Below the pieces are notes generated by a model. That model searched no databases and was not told where the DNA came from. It worked only from the letters and a program-made list of their open reading frames with translations. From an uncultured bacterium (GTDB taxonomy: Bacteria; CAIJMQ01): a DNA stretch of 13,403 bases. The translations under genes were made by a program, and so were the position numbers. Within the stretch, counting starts at the first letter, position 1. Each line of letters opens with the position of its first letter. The stretch spans positions 1-13,403 of the forward strand of contig CAIJMQ010000071.1 in the NCBI GenBank assembly GCA_903821905.1. Reading direction: 5' to 3'. This document shows, piece by piece, positions 1 through 7,202 of the stretch.

Positions 1-1
1 T

Positions 2-2107
2 GTTGAGATAGTCGGTGGCGGATTTGTGACAGGAATTATTTTCAGTCCAAAACAGAAAGACCTGATTTATGCCAGAACAGATATCGGTGGAGCTTACAAA
101 TGGAATGCAGACACAAAACGTTGGATTCCTTTAAATGATTGGCTGAGCTGGGAGGACTGGAATTTGATGGGTATCGAGAGTATTGCTGCGGATCCTGTAG
201 ATGCTAACCGTGTATATTTGGCATGTGGAACTTATAGTCGGCCAAATCCTGATTTTAGTAACGGTGCTATTTTCCGCTCCGATGACCAAGGTCAAACATG
301 GCAGCGAGCTGATATGCCGTTTAAGATGGGCGGCAATGAAAATGGCCGTTCAATGGGGGAAAGGTTAGCTATAGACCCAAACAAAAATAGTATTCTATAT
401 TTCGGCTCTCGTAAAGACGGATTATGGAGAAGTCTAGATTACGGCGCTACCTGGAATAAAGTTTATACTTTCCCAGTGGGTAATAGCGCCAACGGTATTG
501 GGATTGCTTTTATCTTGTTTGACAAATCAAGCGGAATATTCCAAAAACCGACACCGAATATTTATGTCGGAGTAGCAGATACTGATATAAATCTTTATCG
601 CAGTAATGACGGAGGAAACACTTGGAACCCTGTTCCAGGTCAGGCTAAAGAAAACGGTTTGATTCCTCACCATGGTGTTTTTACTTCAGATGGCATGTTA
701 TATCTGACCTATAGTAATGGTCCCGGTCCAAATGGTGTGAGCAAAGGTGCGGTTTGGAAATATAATACTAAAAACAATATTTGGACCGATATAACACCTA
801 TTATGCCTGATTTAAGTAATGAAGAAGTAGGAAGTTTTGGTTATGCCGGTTTGACTGTAGATGCTTCCAATCCTAAAACGTTGATGGTTTCTACATTAGA
901 CCGCTGGAAACCTGGTGATGATATTTTCCGCAGTACAGATGGGGGAATTACATGGAAGAGCATTAGAGCTAAATCCGTGCGTGATAGTTCCGTTTCTCCG
1001 TATCTAAATTGGGGACGAGAATCAGCCGAATTCGGACACTGGATAGGAGATGTTGAAATCGACCCGTTCGATCCTAACCGTGTTCTTTATGTTACAGGTG
1101 CTACCATCTGGGGTTCTGAAAATATTACTGATATTGATTCAAGCGATACTATTTATTGGAAAGTATATGCCGGGGGTTTAGAAGAAACCGCTGTTCTTGA
1201 CCTTATTAGTCCTCCGTCTGGAGTACATCTAATAAGTGGAATAGGTGATCTCGGTGGATTCGTACATGATGATTTAACAATTTCACCTCGTAAAGGTTTA
1301 ATTTCTAATCCTATCTTAACTACCGGAACAGGTCTTGATTTTGCTGAAAAAAGCCCGTCTATTATAGTCCGTGTTGGAAATGTTAGGGGAGAAGCTAAGA
1401 ATCATGGTTCATATTCATTAGATGGAGGAAAAACTTGGATTTCATTTGAAAGTGAACCAAGTAAAACAGGTGGTGGAAAAATTGCTGTTTCTGCCGATGG
1501 AAATACTTTTATATGGTCTATTTGGAGAACATTGCCATACTATTCACATGACAGGGGTAAGACATGGATACAATGTAATGGAATTAAAGAAAATATCAGC
1601 GTAATCTCTGACCGAATTAATCCGAATAAATTCTATGCTTTCGATTCATATACTGGAGATTTATATATCAGCACTGATGGAGGAATAAATTTTTCTGTCA
1701 AGGGAACAGACATTCTTTCTAAACCAAATGAACGTGGCAGGTTATATGCGGTATCGACTCAAGAAAGCGATTTGTGGCTGGCAATGGGTAAAGGAGGAAT
1801 GTATCATTCTACAAACCCTGATGTTGGTTTTACCAAGTTGGATAATGTGCAGGAAGCATACGCATTGGGTTTCGGGAAATCCGCACTGAATGAAGATTAT
1901 CCGGCTATTTACATAACAGGAAAGATAGGGAACATAAGAGGAGTTTTCCGTTCTGATAATGAAGGAAGTAATTGGGTGCGTATAAATGACGACCAGCATC
2001 AATATGGGTGGCTTGGTCAAGTTATTATTGGTGACCCACGTGTTTATGGACGTGTATATATTGGCACTAACGGAAGAGGTATTCTGTATGCCGACCCCGT
2101 GAAATAA
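2..2107 (+). CDS. GH74 xyloglucanase / endoglucanase, 5' end outside window
   Basis: Glycoside hydrolase family 74 enzyme, predicted to cleave the beta-1,4-glucan backbone of xyloglucan. The reading frame is open from base 2; a GTG at 26 is internal to the family motif GGGFVTGIIF, so it is not the real start. Only the signal peptide and a few mature residues should be missing, so secretion is expected but not seen. The motif ARTDIGGAY (Asp codon 80-82) carries the expected catalytic base. The second catalytic Asp is probably in SLDGGKTW (Asp codon 1421-1423). Eight Asp-box/BNR-type repeats (S-x-D-x-G-x-x-W or degenerate) lie near 277, 429, 599, 930, 1415, 1544, 1670 and 1950, as expected for the twin seven-bladed propellers. 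There is no carbohydrate-binding or dockerin module after the propellers. Endo versus reducing-end exo action cannot be read from this. It is the first visible gene of a block with GH3 and MFS genes. Confidence 0.93.
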   Translation, partial: VEIVGGGFVTGIIFSPKQKDLIYARTDIGGAYKWNADTKRWIPLNDWLSWEDWNLMGIESIAADPVDANRVYLACGTYSRPNPDFSNGAIFRSDDQGQTWQRADMPFKMGGNENGRSMGERLAIDPNKNSILYFGSRKDGLWRSLDYGATWNKVYTFPVGNSANGIGIAFILFDKSSGIFQKPTPNIYVGVADTDINLYRSNDGGNTWNPVPGQAKENGLIPHHGVFTSDGMLYLTYSNGPGPNGVSKGAVWKYNTKNNIWTDITPIMPDLSNEEVGSFGYAGLTVDASNPKTLMVSTLDRWKPGDDIFRSTDGGITWKSIRAKSVRDSSVSPYLNWGRESAEFGHWIGDVEIDPFDPNRVLYVTGATIWGSENITDIDSSDTIYWKVYAGGLEETAVLDLISPPSGVHLISGIGDLGGFVHDDLTISPRKGLISNPILTTGTGLDFAEKSPSIIVRVGNVRGEAKNHGSYSLDGGKTWISFESEPSKTGGGKIAVSADGNTFIWSIWRTLPYYSHDRGKTWIQCNGIKENISVISDRINPNKFYAFDSYTGDLYISTDGGINFSVKGTDILSKPNERGRLYAVSTQESDLWLAMGKGGMYHSTNPDVGFTKLDNVQEAYALGFGKSALNEDYPAIYITGKIGNIRGVFRSDNEGSNWVRINDDQHQYGWLGQVIIGDPRVYGRVYIGTNGRGILYADPVK

Positions 2108-2130
2108 AAAAATAATCCAGAGTAACTAAA

Positions 2131-4266
2131 ATGAAAACTAAAAAACCAGACAAACAAATAAATCTTTCAGCAAAAAAATATCCTTTTCAAAATCCTGATT
2201 TACCAGTTGAAAAGAGAATTGACAATATTATTTCACTACTTACATTAGATGAGAAAGTCGCGTGTTTAAGCACAGATCCAAGTGTACCTCGCTTGGGCAT
2301 TAAAGGTACACACCATGTTGAAGGGCTTCACGGATTGGCAATGGGGGGACCAAGCAATTGGGGGCAGAGGAATCCTGCTCTGACAACAATTTTCCCGCAG
2401 GCAATAGGGTTAGCTGAATCATGGGATGTGGACATAATAAAACAGGTCGCTTCCGTTGAAGGTTATGAAGTCAGATACATGTTTCAAAATGAAAAATATA
2501 AAAGGGGCGGATTAGTTGTAAGGGCTCCTAATGCTGATATGGGGCGAGACCCGCGGTGGGGAAGAACAGAGGAATGTTTCGGCGAAGACCCTTGGCTTAA
2601 CGGCACAATGACGGTTGCTTTTGTTAAAGGATTGCAGGGCGACCATCCCAAGTATTGGCAGACAGCTTCACTGATGAAACATTTTTTGGCAAATAGTAAT
2701 GAGGATAAACGCGGGAGTTCATCCTCTGATTTTGATGATAGATTATTTCACGAATATTATGCAGTGCCATTTAGAATGGGAGTAATTGAGGGTGGCTCGA
2801 GAGCATATATGGCAGCTTACAATGCTTATAATCGTATTCCGTGCACAGTGAATCCCGTATTAAAAGATATCACTGTAAAAAAATGGGGACAGGACGGAAT
2901 TATCTGCACGGATGGCGGAGCTTTTGTAATGTTAGTCCGTGACCATCATTATTACCCGGATTTGAATAAGGCAGCGGTTGGATGTTTGAAAGCCGGCATC
3001 AACCAGTTCTTGGACCAATTTTATCGGGAAGGTGTTTACGGTGCACTTGTAAATAAGTATATGACTGAAAAAGAAATTGACAATGTTATCAGAGGAAATT
3101 TCAGAGTTATGTTCAAACTTGGATTGCTTGACCCAGTTGAAGATGTTCCTTATAACAGTATAGGAGTAAGCGATACCAAGGAACCTTGGCTGAGTGAAAA
3201 ACATAAAACCATTGCAAGAGAAGTGACTCGAAAAACTATTGTGTTACTGAAAAATAAAAATGATCTTTTACCTTTAAATAAAGGGGCATTAAAATCCATT
3301 GCTGTTATAGGTCCACTTGCTAATAAAGTTCTTTTGGATTGGTATAGCGGGACGCCTCCCTACACAATTACTCCTATTGAAGGAATAAAGAATAAAGTTG
3401 GTAATGAGGTTACTGTGAATTATACTGATGATGAAAGCACGGATGCAGCTGTTAAACTAGCAAAGAAATCAGATATAGCTATTGTTTGCGTGGGAAATCA
3501 TCCAACCTGCAATGCTGATTTCGGTATATGTTCAGTTCCGAGTAATGGCAAAGAAGCGGTAGACCGTCGTATTATTATATTGGAACAAGAAGGATTAGTT
3601 AAAAAAATCTATGAAGCAAATCCAAATACTATTGTTGTACTTATCAGCAGTTTCCCGTTTACAATTAATTGGACGCAGAAAAATGTGCCCGCAATAGTTC
3701 ACATGACTCATTGTAGTCAGGAATTGGGTAGTGCTTTGGCTGATGTAATTTTTGGAGATTATAATCCGGCAGGAAGATTAGTACAGACTTGGCCAAAATC
3801 AATGGAACAATTGCCTGATATGATGGATTACAATATTCGAAACGGCAGAACATACATGTATTTCAAAGATGAGCCGCTTTATCCTTTCGGCTATGGATTA
3901 AGTTACACCACTTTTAAATATTCCAATCTACGTGTTAGTTCTGAAACTCTTAATAAGACAGGTGAGGTTATTATAAATGTGGATATTCAGAATATTGGCA
4001 ATCGGGTAGGGGATGAAGTAATTCAAATGTATATTAAACACCTAAATTCTAAATTAGTAAGGCCAATAAAAGAGTTGAAAGGATTTAGACGCGTAACTTT
4101 CAAACCAAATGAAAAGAAAACAATTCAAATTCCTTTGAAAGCTGAAAACCTTGCGTATTGGAATGTAAAGAAGGACGATTTTGTTGTAGGGAAGAGAAAA
4201 ATAAAAATTATGATAGGTAGTTCTTCTGCAGATATAAAATTGGAAAAAATAATAGATATCAGGTAA
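2131..4266 (+). CDS. GH3 beta-glycosidase (beta-glucosidase/beta-xylosidase type), probably cytosolic
   Basis: Glycoside hydrolase family 3 exo-enzyme of 711 residues that should remove terminal beta-glucose or beta-xylose from oligosaccharides. Visible parts are the GH3 barrel (about 30-330) with RDPRWGR and the K183-H184 pair in MKHFLAN, the nucleophile Asp261 in ICTDGGAF (most relatives have SDW or SDY), the C-terminal alpha/beta sandwich (about 370-590), and a fibronectin-III-like tail (about 630-705) with the usual DEVIQMYI and ELKGF stretches. Glu475 in GKEAVDR is a candidate acid/base, by analogy only. The N-terminus is lysine-rich with no hydrophobic core, so I see no signal peptide. 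The ATG lies 23 bases after the GH74 stop and has no clear Shine-Dalgarno sequence. Being between a secreted-type hydrolase and a transporter suggests it works on imported oligosaccharides. Substrate specificity is not resolved. Confidence 0.93.
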   Translation: MKTKKPDKQINLSAKKYPFQNPDLPVEKRIDNIISLLTLDEKVACLSTDPSVPRLGIKGTHHVEGLHGLAMGGPSNWGQRNPALTTIFPQAIGLAESWDVDIIKQVASVEGYEVRYMFQNEKYKRGGLVVRAPNADMGRDPRWGRTEECFGEDPWLNGTMTVAFVKGLQGDHPKYWQTASLMKHFLANSNEDKRGSSSSDFDDRLFHEYYAVPFRMGVIEGGSRAYMAAYNAYNRIPCTVNPVLKDITVKKWGQDGIICTDGGAFVMLVRDHHYYPDLNKAAVGCLKAGINQFLDQFYREGVYGALVNKYMTEKEIDNVIRGNFRVMFKLGLLDPVEDVPYNSIGVSDTKEPWLSEKHKTIAREVTRKTIVLLKNKNDLLPLNKGALKSIAVIGPLANKVLLDWYSGTPPYTITPIEGIKNKVGNEVTVNYTDDESTDAAVKLAKKSDIAIVCVGNHPTCNADFGICSVPSNGKEAVDRRIIILEQEGLVKKIYEANPNTIVVLISSFPFTINWTQKNVPAIVHMTHCSQELGSALADVIFGDYNPAGRLVQTWPKSMEQLPDMMDYNIRNGRTYMYFKDEPLYPFGYGLSYTTFKYSNLRVSSETLNKTGEVIINVDIQNIGNRVGDEVIQMYIKHLNSKLVRPIKELKGFRRVTFKPNEKKTIQIPLKAENLAYWNVKKDDFVVGKRKIKIMIGSSSADIKLEKIIDIR

Positions 4267-4298
4267 TAAATAGCCAAGTTATAATCTTAATAAAATAA

Positions 4299-5480
4299 AT
4301 GGGACCAGAAGAATTAACTATCAATTCTGTAGCAAACAGAAAACCTTTCTTGTTTTTTCTTATAATAGTAGCCCTGCATGGTTTTTTTGGAAGAATTGTT
4401 GGATATTTTCTTCCTCTTTATTTTGAGCAGTTGGGTTATTCTGGTGTCCAGTTTGGACTGTATACAATGTTTGCATCATTATCAACGCTCATCTTATCGC
4501 TACCAATGGGTATTTCCACGGATAAGAAACCCATCGCTTATATTATGATGTTTAGTTTTCTATTGGGTGGGATTAGTTCTCTGGGGTTTATTATTTCTAA
4601 ATCTCTTGTGATATTTTGTATGTTTTCTTTTGTAGGTAGTTTTGGAGGCCGTTTTATCGGTGTGGCAAAGGAATCCATGTTTTTTAAAATCAGTAAGAAA
4701 GAATCCCCTGTAGAAGCTGGGCAATATCAACTTGTTAATTTTATGTTTATGAGTATAGGTATGATTATGGGAGCTTATATCATAGCGGGTTTTAGTTTCT
4801 GGCATGTGTTTATTGTAGCTGCCTTTGGTAATTTAATATTGGCATTTTTCTCTTATTTTATTCCCAAAACAGAGACAATGGCGATAAAACTTGAGGATTA
4901 TAAGATAGCTCTTTTCAAACCCCAAGTTATATTTCTTATATTTATATTTTTTTTATCGAGTTTTCATTGGGGTGCTGAAACTGTTGCATATCCAAAATTT
5001 CTCAAACATAATCTACACTTAAGTACTCAAGGAATAGGATTATATACAGGTTTAGGATATATCTTTGTAGGATTGGGTGCTTATCTGGGTGTGATTTTAT
5101 TTCAGAAAAAGATAATTGAAGATTTACAATTACTTCTTATGCTCGGTTTTTTTATGGGCGGGCTTTTTCATATCCTTATGACTATCAATAATGTATATCT
5201 TTCTTTCTTGTTTCGCACAGGGCATGAAATAGGGGATGGTTTTGTTTTCCTTGCTTTCTATTACGGTATACCTAAAATATTCCATGTCCGTACTATAGGT
5301 GGATGCGCTGCATTTATTAGTTTGTGTATGGGTATCGGTTCATTCCTGAGCACTATGTTATTCGGCTATATCGGTGACCACCATGGCAACCAGTGGCCGC
5401 TTATAATATCTGGAATTATAATGGTAATAATCCCATTCTTAATATACTTCAGAAGAAAAGTCGTAGCAGATATTATTTAA
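4299..5480 (+). CDS. MFS transporter, putative oligosaccharide importer
   Basis: Integral membrane protein of 393 residues and the major facilitator superfamily, with about 12 hydrophobic segments beginning at residues 17-40. The loop after the second segment, GISTDKKP, matches the cytoplasmic loop 2-3 position where MFS proteins carry their G-x-x-x-D motif. A central hydrophilic stretch near residues 190-205 separates the two six-helix halves. The N-terminal extension of about 15 polar residues is probably cytoplasmic. It starts 32 bases after the GH3 stop with no Shine-Dalgarno sequence, and is the last gene of the plus-strand block. Linkage to GH74 and GH3 suggests uptake of beta-glucan or xyloglucan oligosaccharides; this is inference, and export or another substrate cannot be excluded. 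No SusC/SusD or ABC sugar importer is seen in the window. Confidence 0.87.
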   Translation: MGPEELTINSVANRKPFLFFLIIVALHGFFGRIVGYFLPLYFEQLGYSGVQFGLYTMFASLSTLILSLPMGISTDKKPIAYIMMFSFLLGGISSLGFIISKSLVIFCMFSFVGSFGGRFIGVAKESMFFKISKKESPVEAGQYQLVNFMFMSIGMIMGAYIIAGFSFWHVFIVAAFGNLILAFFSYFIPKTETMAIKLEDYKIALFKPQVIFLIFIFFLSSFHWGAETVAYPKFLKHNLHLSTQGIGLYTGLGYIFVGLGAYLGVILFQKKIIEDLQLLLMLGFFMGGLFHILMTINNVYLSFLFRTGHEIGDGFVFLAFYYGIPKIFHVRTIGGCAAFISLCMGIGSFLSTMLFGYIGDHHGNQWPLIISGIIMVIIPFLIYFRRKVVADII

Positions 5481-5482
5481 CC

Positions 5483-5495
5483 GGAACGCAGTTCC
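5483..5495. other. Small inverted repeat between convergent genes
   Basis: GGAAC-GCA-GTTCC forms a 5-bp stem with a 3-base loop in the 41-base gap between the convergent MFS and GH5 genes. Location fits a transcript end for either strand. No T-run follows on either side, so it is not a convincing intrinsic terminator. Confidence 0.3.
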
Positions 5496-5521
5496 AATTA
5501 CCCCGCAGAGTATTGAAATTA

Positions 5522-7201
5522 TTATTTTGTTTCAGGAGTAGAAGGATTTTCTGCCAAAACTGTCACATCTATTTCAGCTTTAACATTTCTTGGCCAAAAT
5601 TGGAAGGTAATTACACTATCTTCTTTTATCTGACCTAATACCCATTTGCCCGATAGAACAGCATTGGTCATGTTATCCTTATACCATACATTACCGTCAT
5701 CGAGATATGGTGTATAGCCCTTAAGTGATTTATGTGTTACTTTTCCTACTACCGAAACATAAGCCGGCTGAAGACCTTTAAAATCAATAGGTATGGTCAA
5801 ATCGGACTGTTCTTTCAATGTTGGGTCAATAGTAATGGATGTTTTTGAAATGACAGGTTGTTCATACTGTATGAATTTTACAATCTGATCTGCCCCTTGA
5901 GAGAATTTAAAGGTCAAGGTATTATTTAAACCAATTGGCTCCAGTTGAATCAATTTTCTCAGATACTCTTTCTTAATAGTTACTCTAGAATTGTTGTTAG
6001 TTAGTATATAATCAATACCATTAATAAGACTGTATTTTCCATCTTGAATATCTTTAAGCTGGTTTCCGTTTAATTCCAGATTGACTGTGTAATCTGTTAG
6101 TGTCTTGTTTGCTTCTATATAAATAGTTGGTTGAATAACGAATGAATTTGGAATTCCTTTACTTGCGTTAACGATAATATTGGGAATAACAGGGTCTGTC
6201 CATACACGTTTAGCACGGTTGAATCCTCCAAATCCACCACCGTTATCCCATAGCATGGTTGCAATTCCGTTTTTATGAGCAGTCTGGACAATACTGTCAA
6301 GATAAAACCAAAGGTAATAAGCCTCGTTAGTTTGATCTGCACCGAATTCACCTATGATAACAGGAATACCATTCCTGACAAATTTATTATTCAAATTTTT
6401 AAATTCGTTTGCAAGACTTTGCCTTTCTTTATTTGTTCCCCATGTTGGCATTCCACGTAAAAAGAAGGGCCATGTGTAATAGTGGCACGTAAGAATTATA
6501 TGGTCGTCATCAGGAGTGATGAAGTTAGTAACTGCATCTATTGTGTTTGTCCATCTTGACGGCAGAACTACAAGCCGATATTCATTGTTGCCGCCAGAAT
6601 CTCGGATTATCTTTAGAACACGGTGATTAATTTCGTTGACTTGTGCAGGAGTGCCATCGGGTTCATTAATTACTTCAAAAAGCAGCTTTTCATTTTTTGT
6701 CTTAAAGCGTTCTGCTATTTGCGACCAAATTTTATAAAATTTGGACATAGTTGCCTCTGGATCTTTTTCCAGGTTTTCTTTTGACATCAACATCCAAGTC
6801 TCACCGTGAGCATTAAGTATTAAATAAAGGTCTTTTGCAAGGGCCCAGTCAACAACTTGTTCTACTCTATCCATCCATTTCGGATCAATTTTATAATCAG
6901 GTTCAGGTCCTATATGTGCAGTCCAAGTTACGGGGAGTCGTATACTTTTAAAACCAGAATTTTTAATATCATCAAATGTATATTCTTCTGCAGGTGGATT
7001 CCATGAACCTTCTGTTGGGACTGCTTCCAATGTATTACCCAGATTCCAACCGGGGTCCATTTCCTTGACTGCATCTATTGGACTGATGACTGTGAACTTG
7101 CTTACCGTTTTTCCCTGGGAATAGGTATTAACATAACAACTACCTGATAAAAATATGGCTACACTAAATACTGTTGCAATCTTGATTGATTTTAAAACCA
7201 T
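5522..7201 (-). CDS. GH5 (GH5_4-type) endoglucanase with X2-like and CBM46-like modules, downstream paralogue
   Basis: Secreted endo-beta-1,4-glucanase of 559 residues, likely acting on xyloglucan or mixed beta-glucan. I choose the ATG at 7201 rather than the one at 7228: GGGAG lies 9 bases upstream, and the protein then starts directly with a signal peptide (hydrophobic about 8-20, possible cleavage near NTYSQ). The catalytic barrel (about 37-355) has GWNLGNTLE, acid/base Glu180 in VINEP, nucleophile Glu285 in IGEFG, a CHYY motif and LWDNG. An X2/Ig-like domain follows (about 360-455, LELNGNQL, GIDY, VTIKKEYL, FSQG), then a CBM46-like tail (about 460-555, ending in FQFWPRNVKAEI). This order matches the known GH5_4-Ig-CBM46 architecture of Bacillus halodurans Cel5B. 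Odd point: the usual HHD segment reads H132-G-E. It starts 1 base after the stop of its paralogue, so coupled translation is likely. Confidence 0.92.
   Translation of the reverse strand: MVLKSIKIATVFSVAIFLSGSCYVNTYSQGKTVSKFTVISPIDAVKEMDPGWNLGNTLEAVPTEGSWNPPAEEYTFDDIKNSGFKSIRLPVTWTAHIGPEPDYKIDPKWMDRVEQVVDWALAKDLYLILNAHGETWMLMSKENLEKDPEATMSKFYKIWSQIAERFKTKNEKLLFEVINEPDGTPAQVNEINHRVLKIIRDSGGNNEYRLVVLPSRWTNTIDAVTNFITPDDDHIILTCHYYTWPFFLRGMPTWGTNKERQSLANEFKNLNNKFVRNGIPVIIGEFGADQTNEAYYLWFYLDSIVQTAHKNGIATMLWDNGGGFGGFNRAKRVWTDPVIPNIIVNASKGIPNSFVIQPTIYIEANKTLTDYTVNLELNGNQLKDIQDGKYSLINGIDYILTNNNSRVTIKKEYLRKLIQLEPIGLNNTLTFKFSQGADQIVKFIQYEQPVISKTSITIDPTLKEQSDLTIPIDFKGLQPAYVSVVGKVTHKSLKGYTPYLDDGNVWYKDNMTNAVLSGKWVLGQIKEDSVITFQFWPRNVKAEIDVTVLAENPSTPETK
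6830..7138 (-). repeat. Diverged direct repeat, copy in downstream GH5 gene
   Basis: Coding segment for residues 22-124 (from CYVNTYSQ to WALAKD) of the downstream GH5 enzyme. Aligned by eye to 8604-8915, it gives about 88 identical residues in 104 columns, with one single-residue gap. Similarity drops sharply immediately after WALAKD. This marks a tandem gene duplication with uneven divergence. Confidence 0.85.
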
Positions 7202-7202
7202 A

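Noticed and set aside
26-28. GTG at 26 as start codon of the GH74 gene
   Set aside because: The frame is open to base 2 and the residues before it (VEIVGGGF) belong to the conserved N-terminal motif of GH74, so the gene begins outside the window.
5483-5495. Hairpin as an intrinsic terminator
   Set aside because: The stem is only 5 bp and no T-run follows on either strand; kept only as a small inverted repeat.
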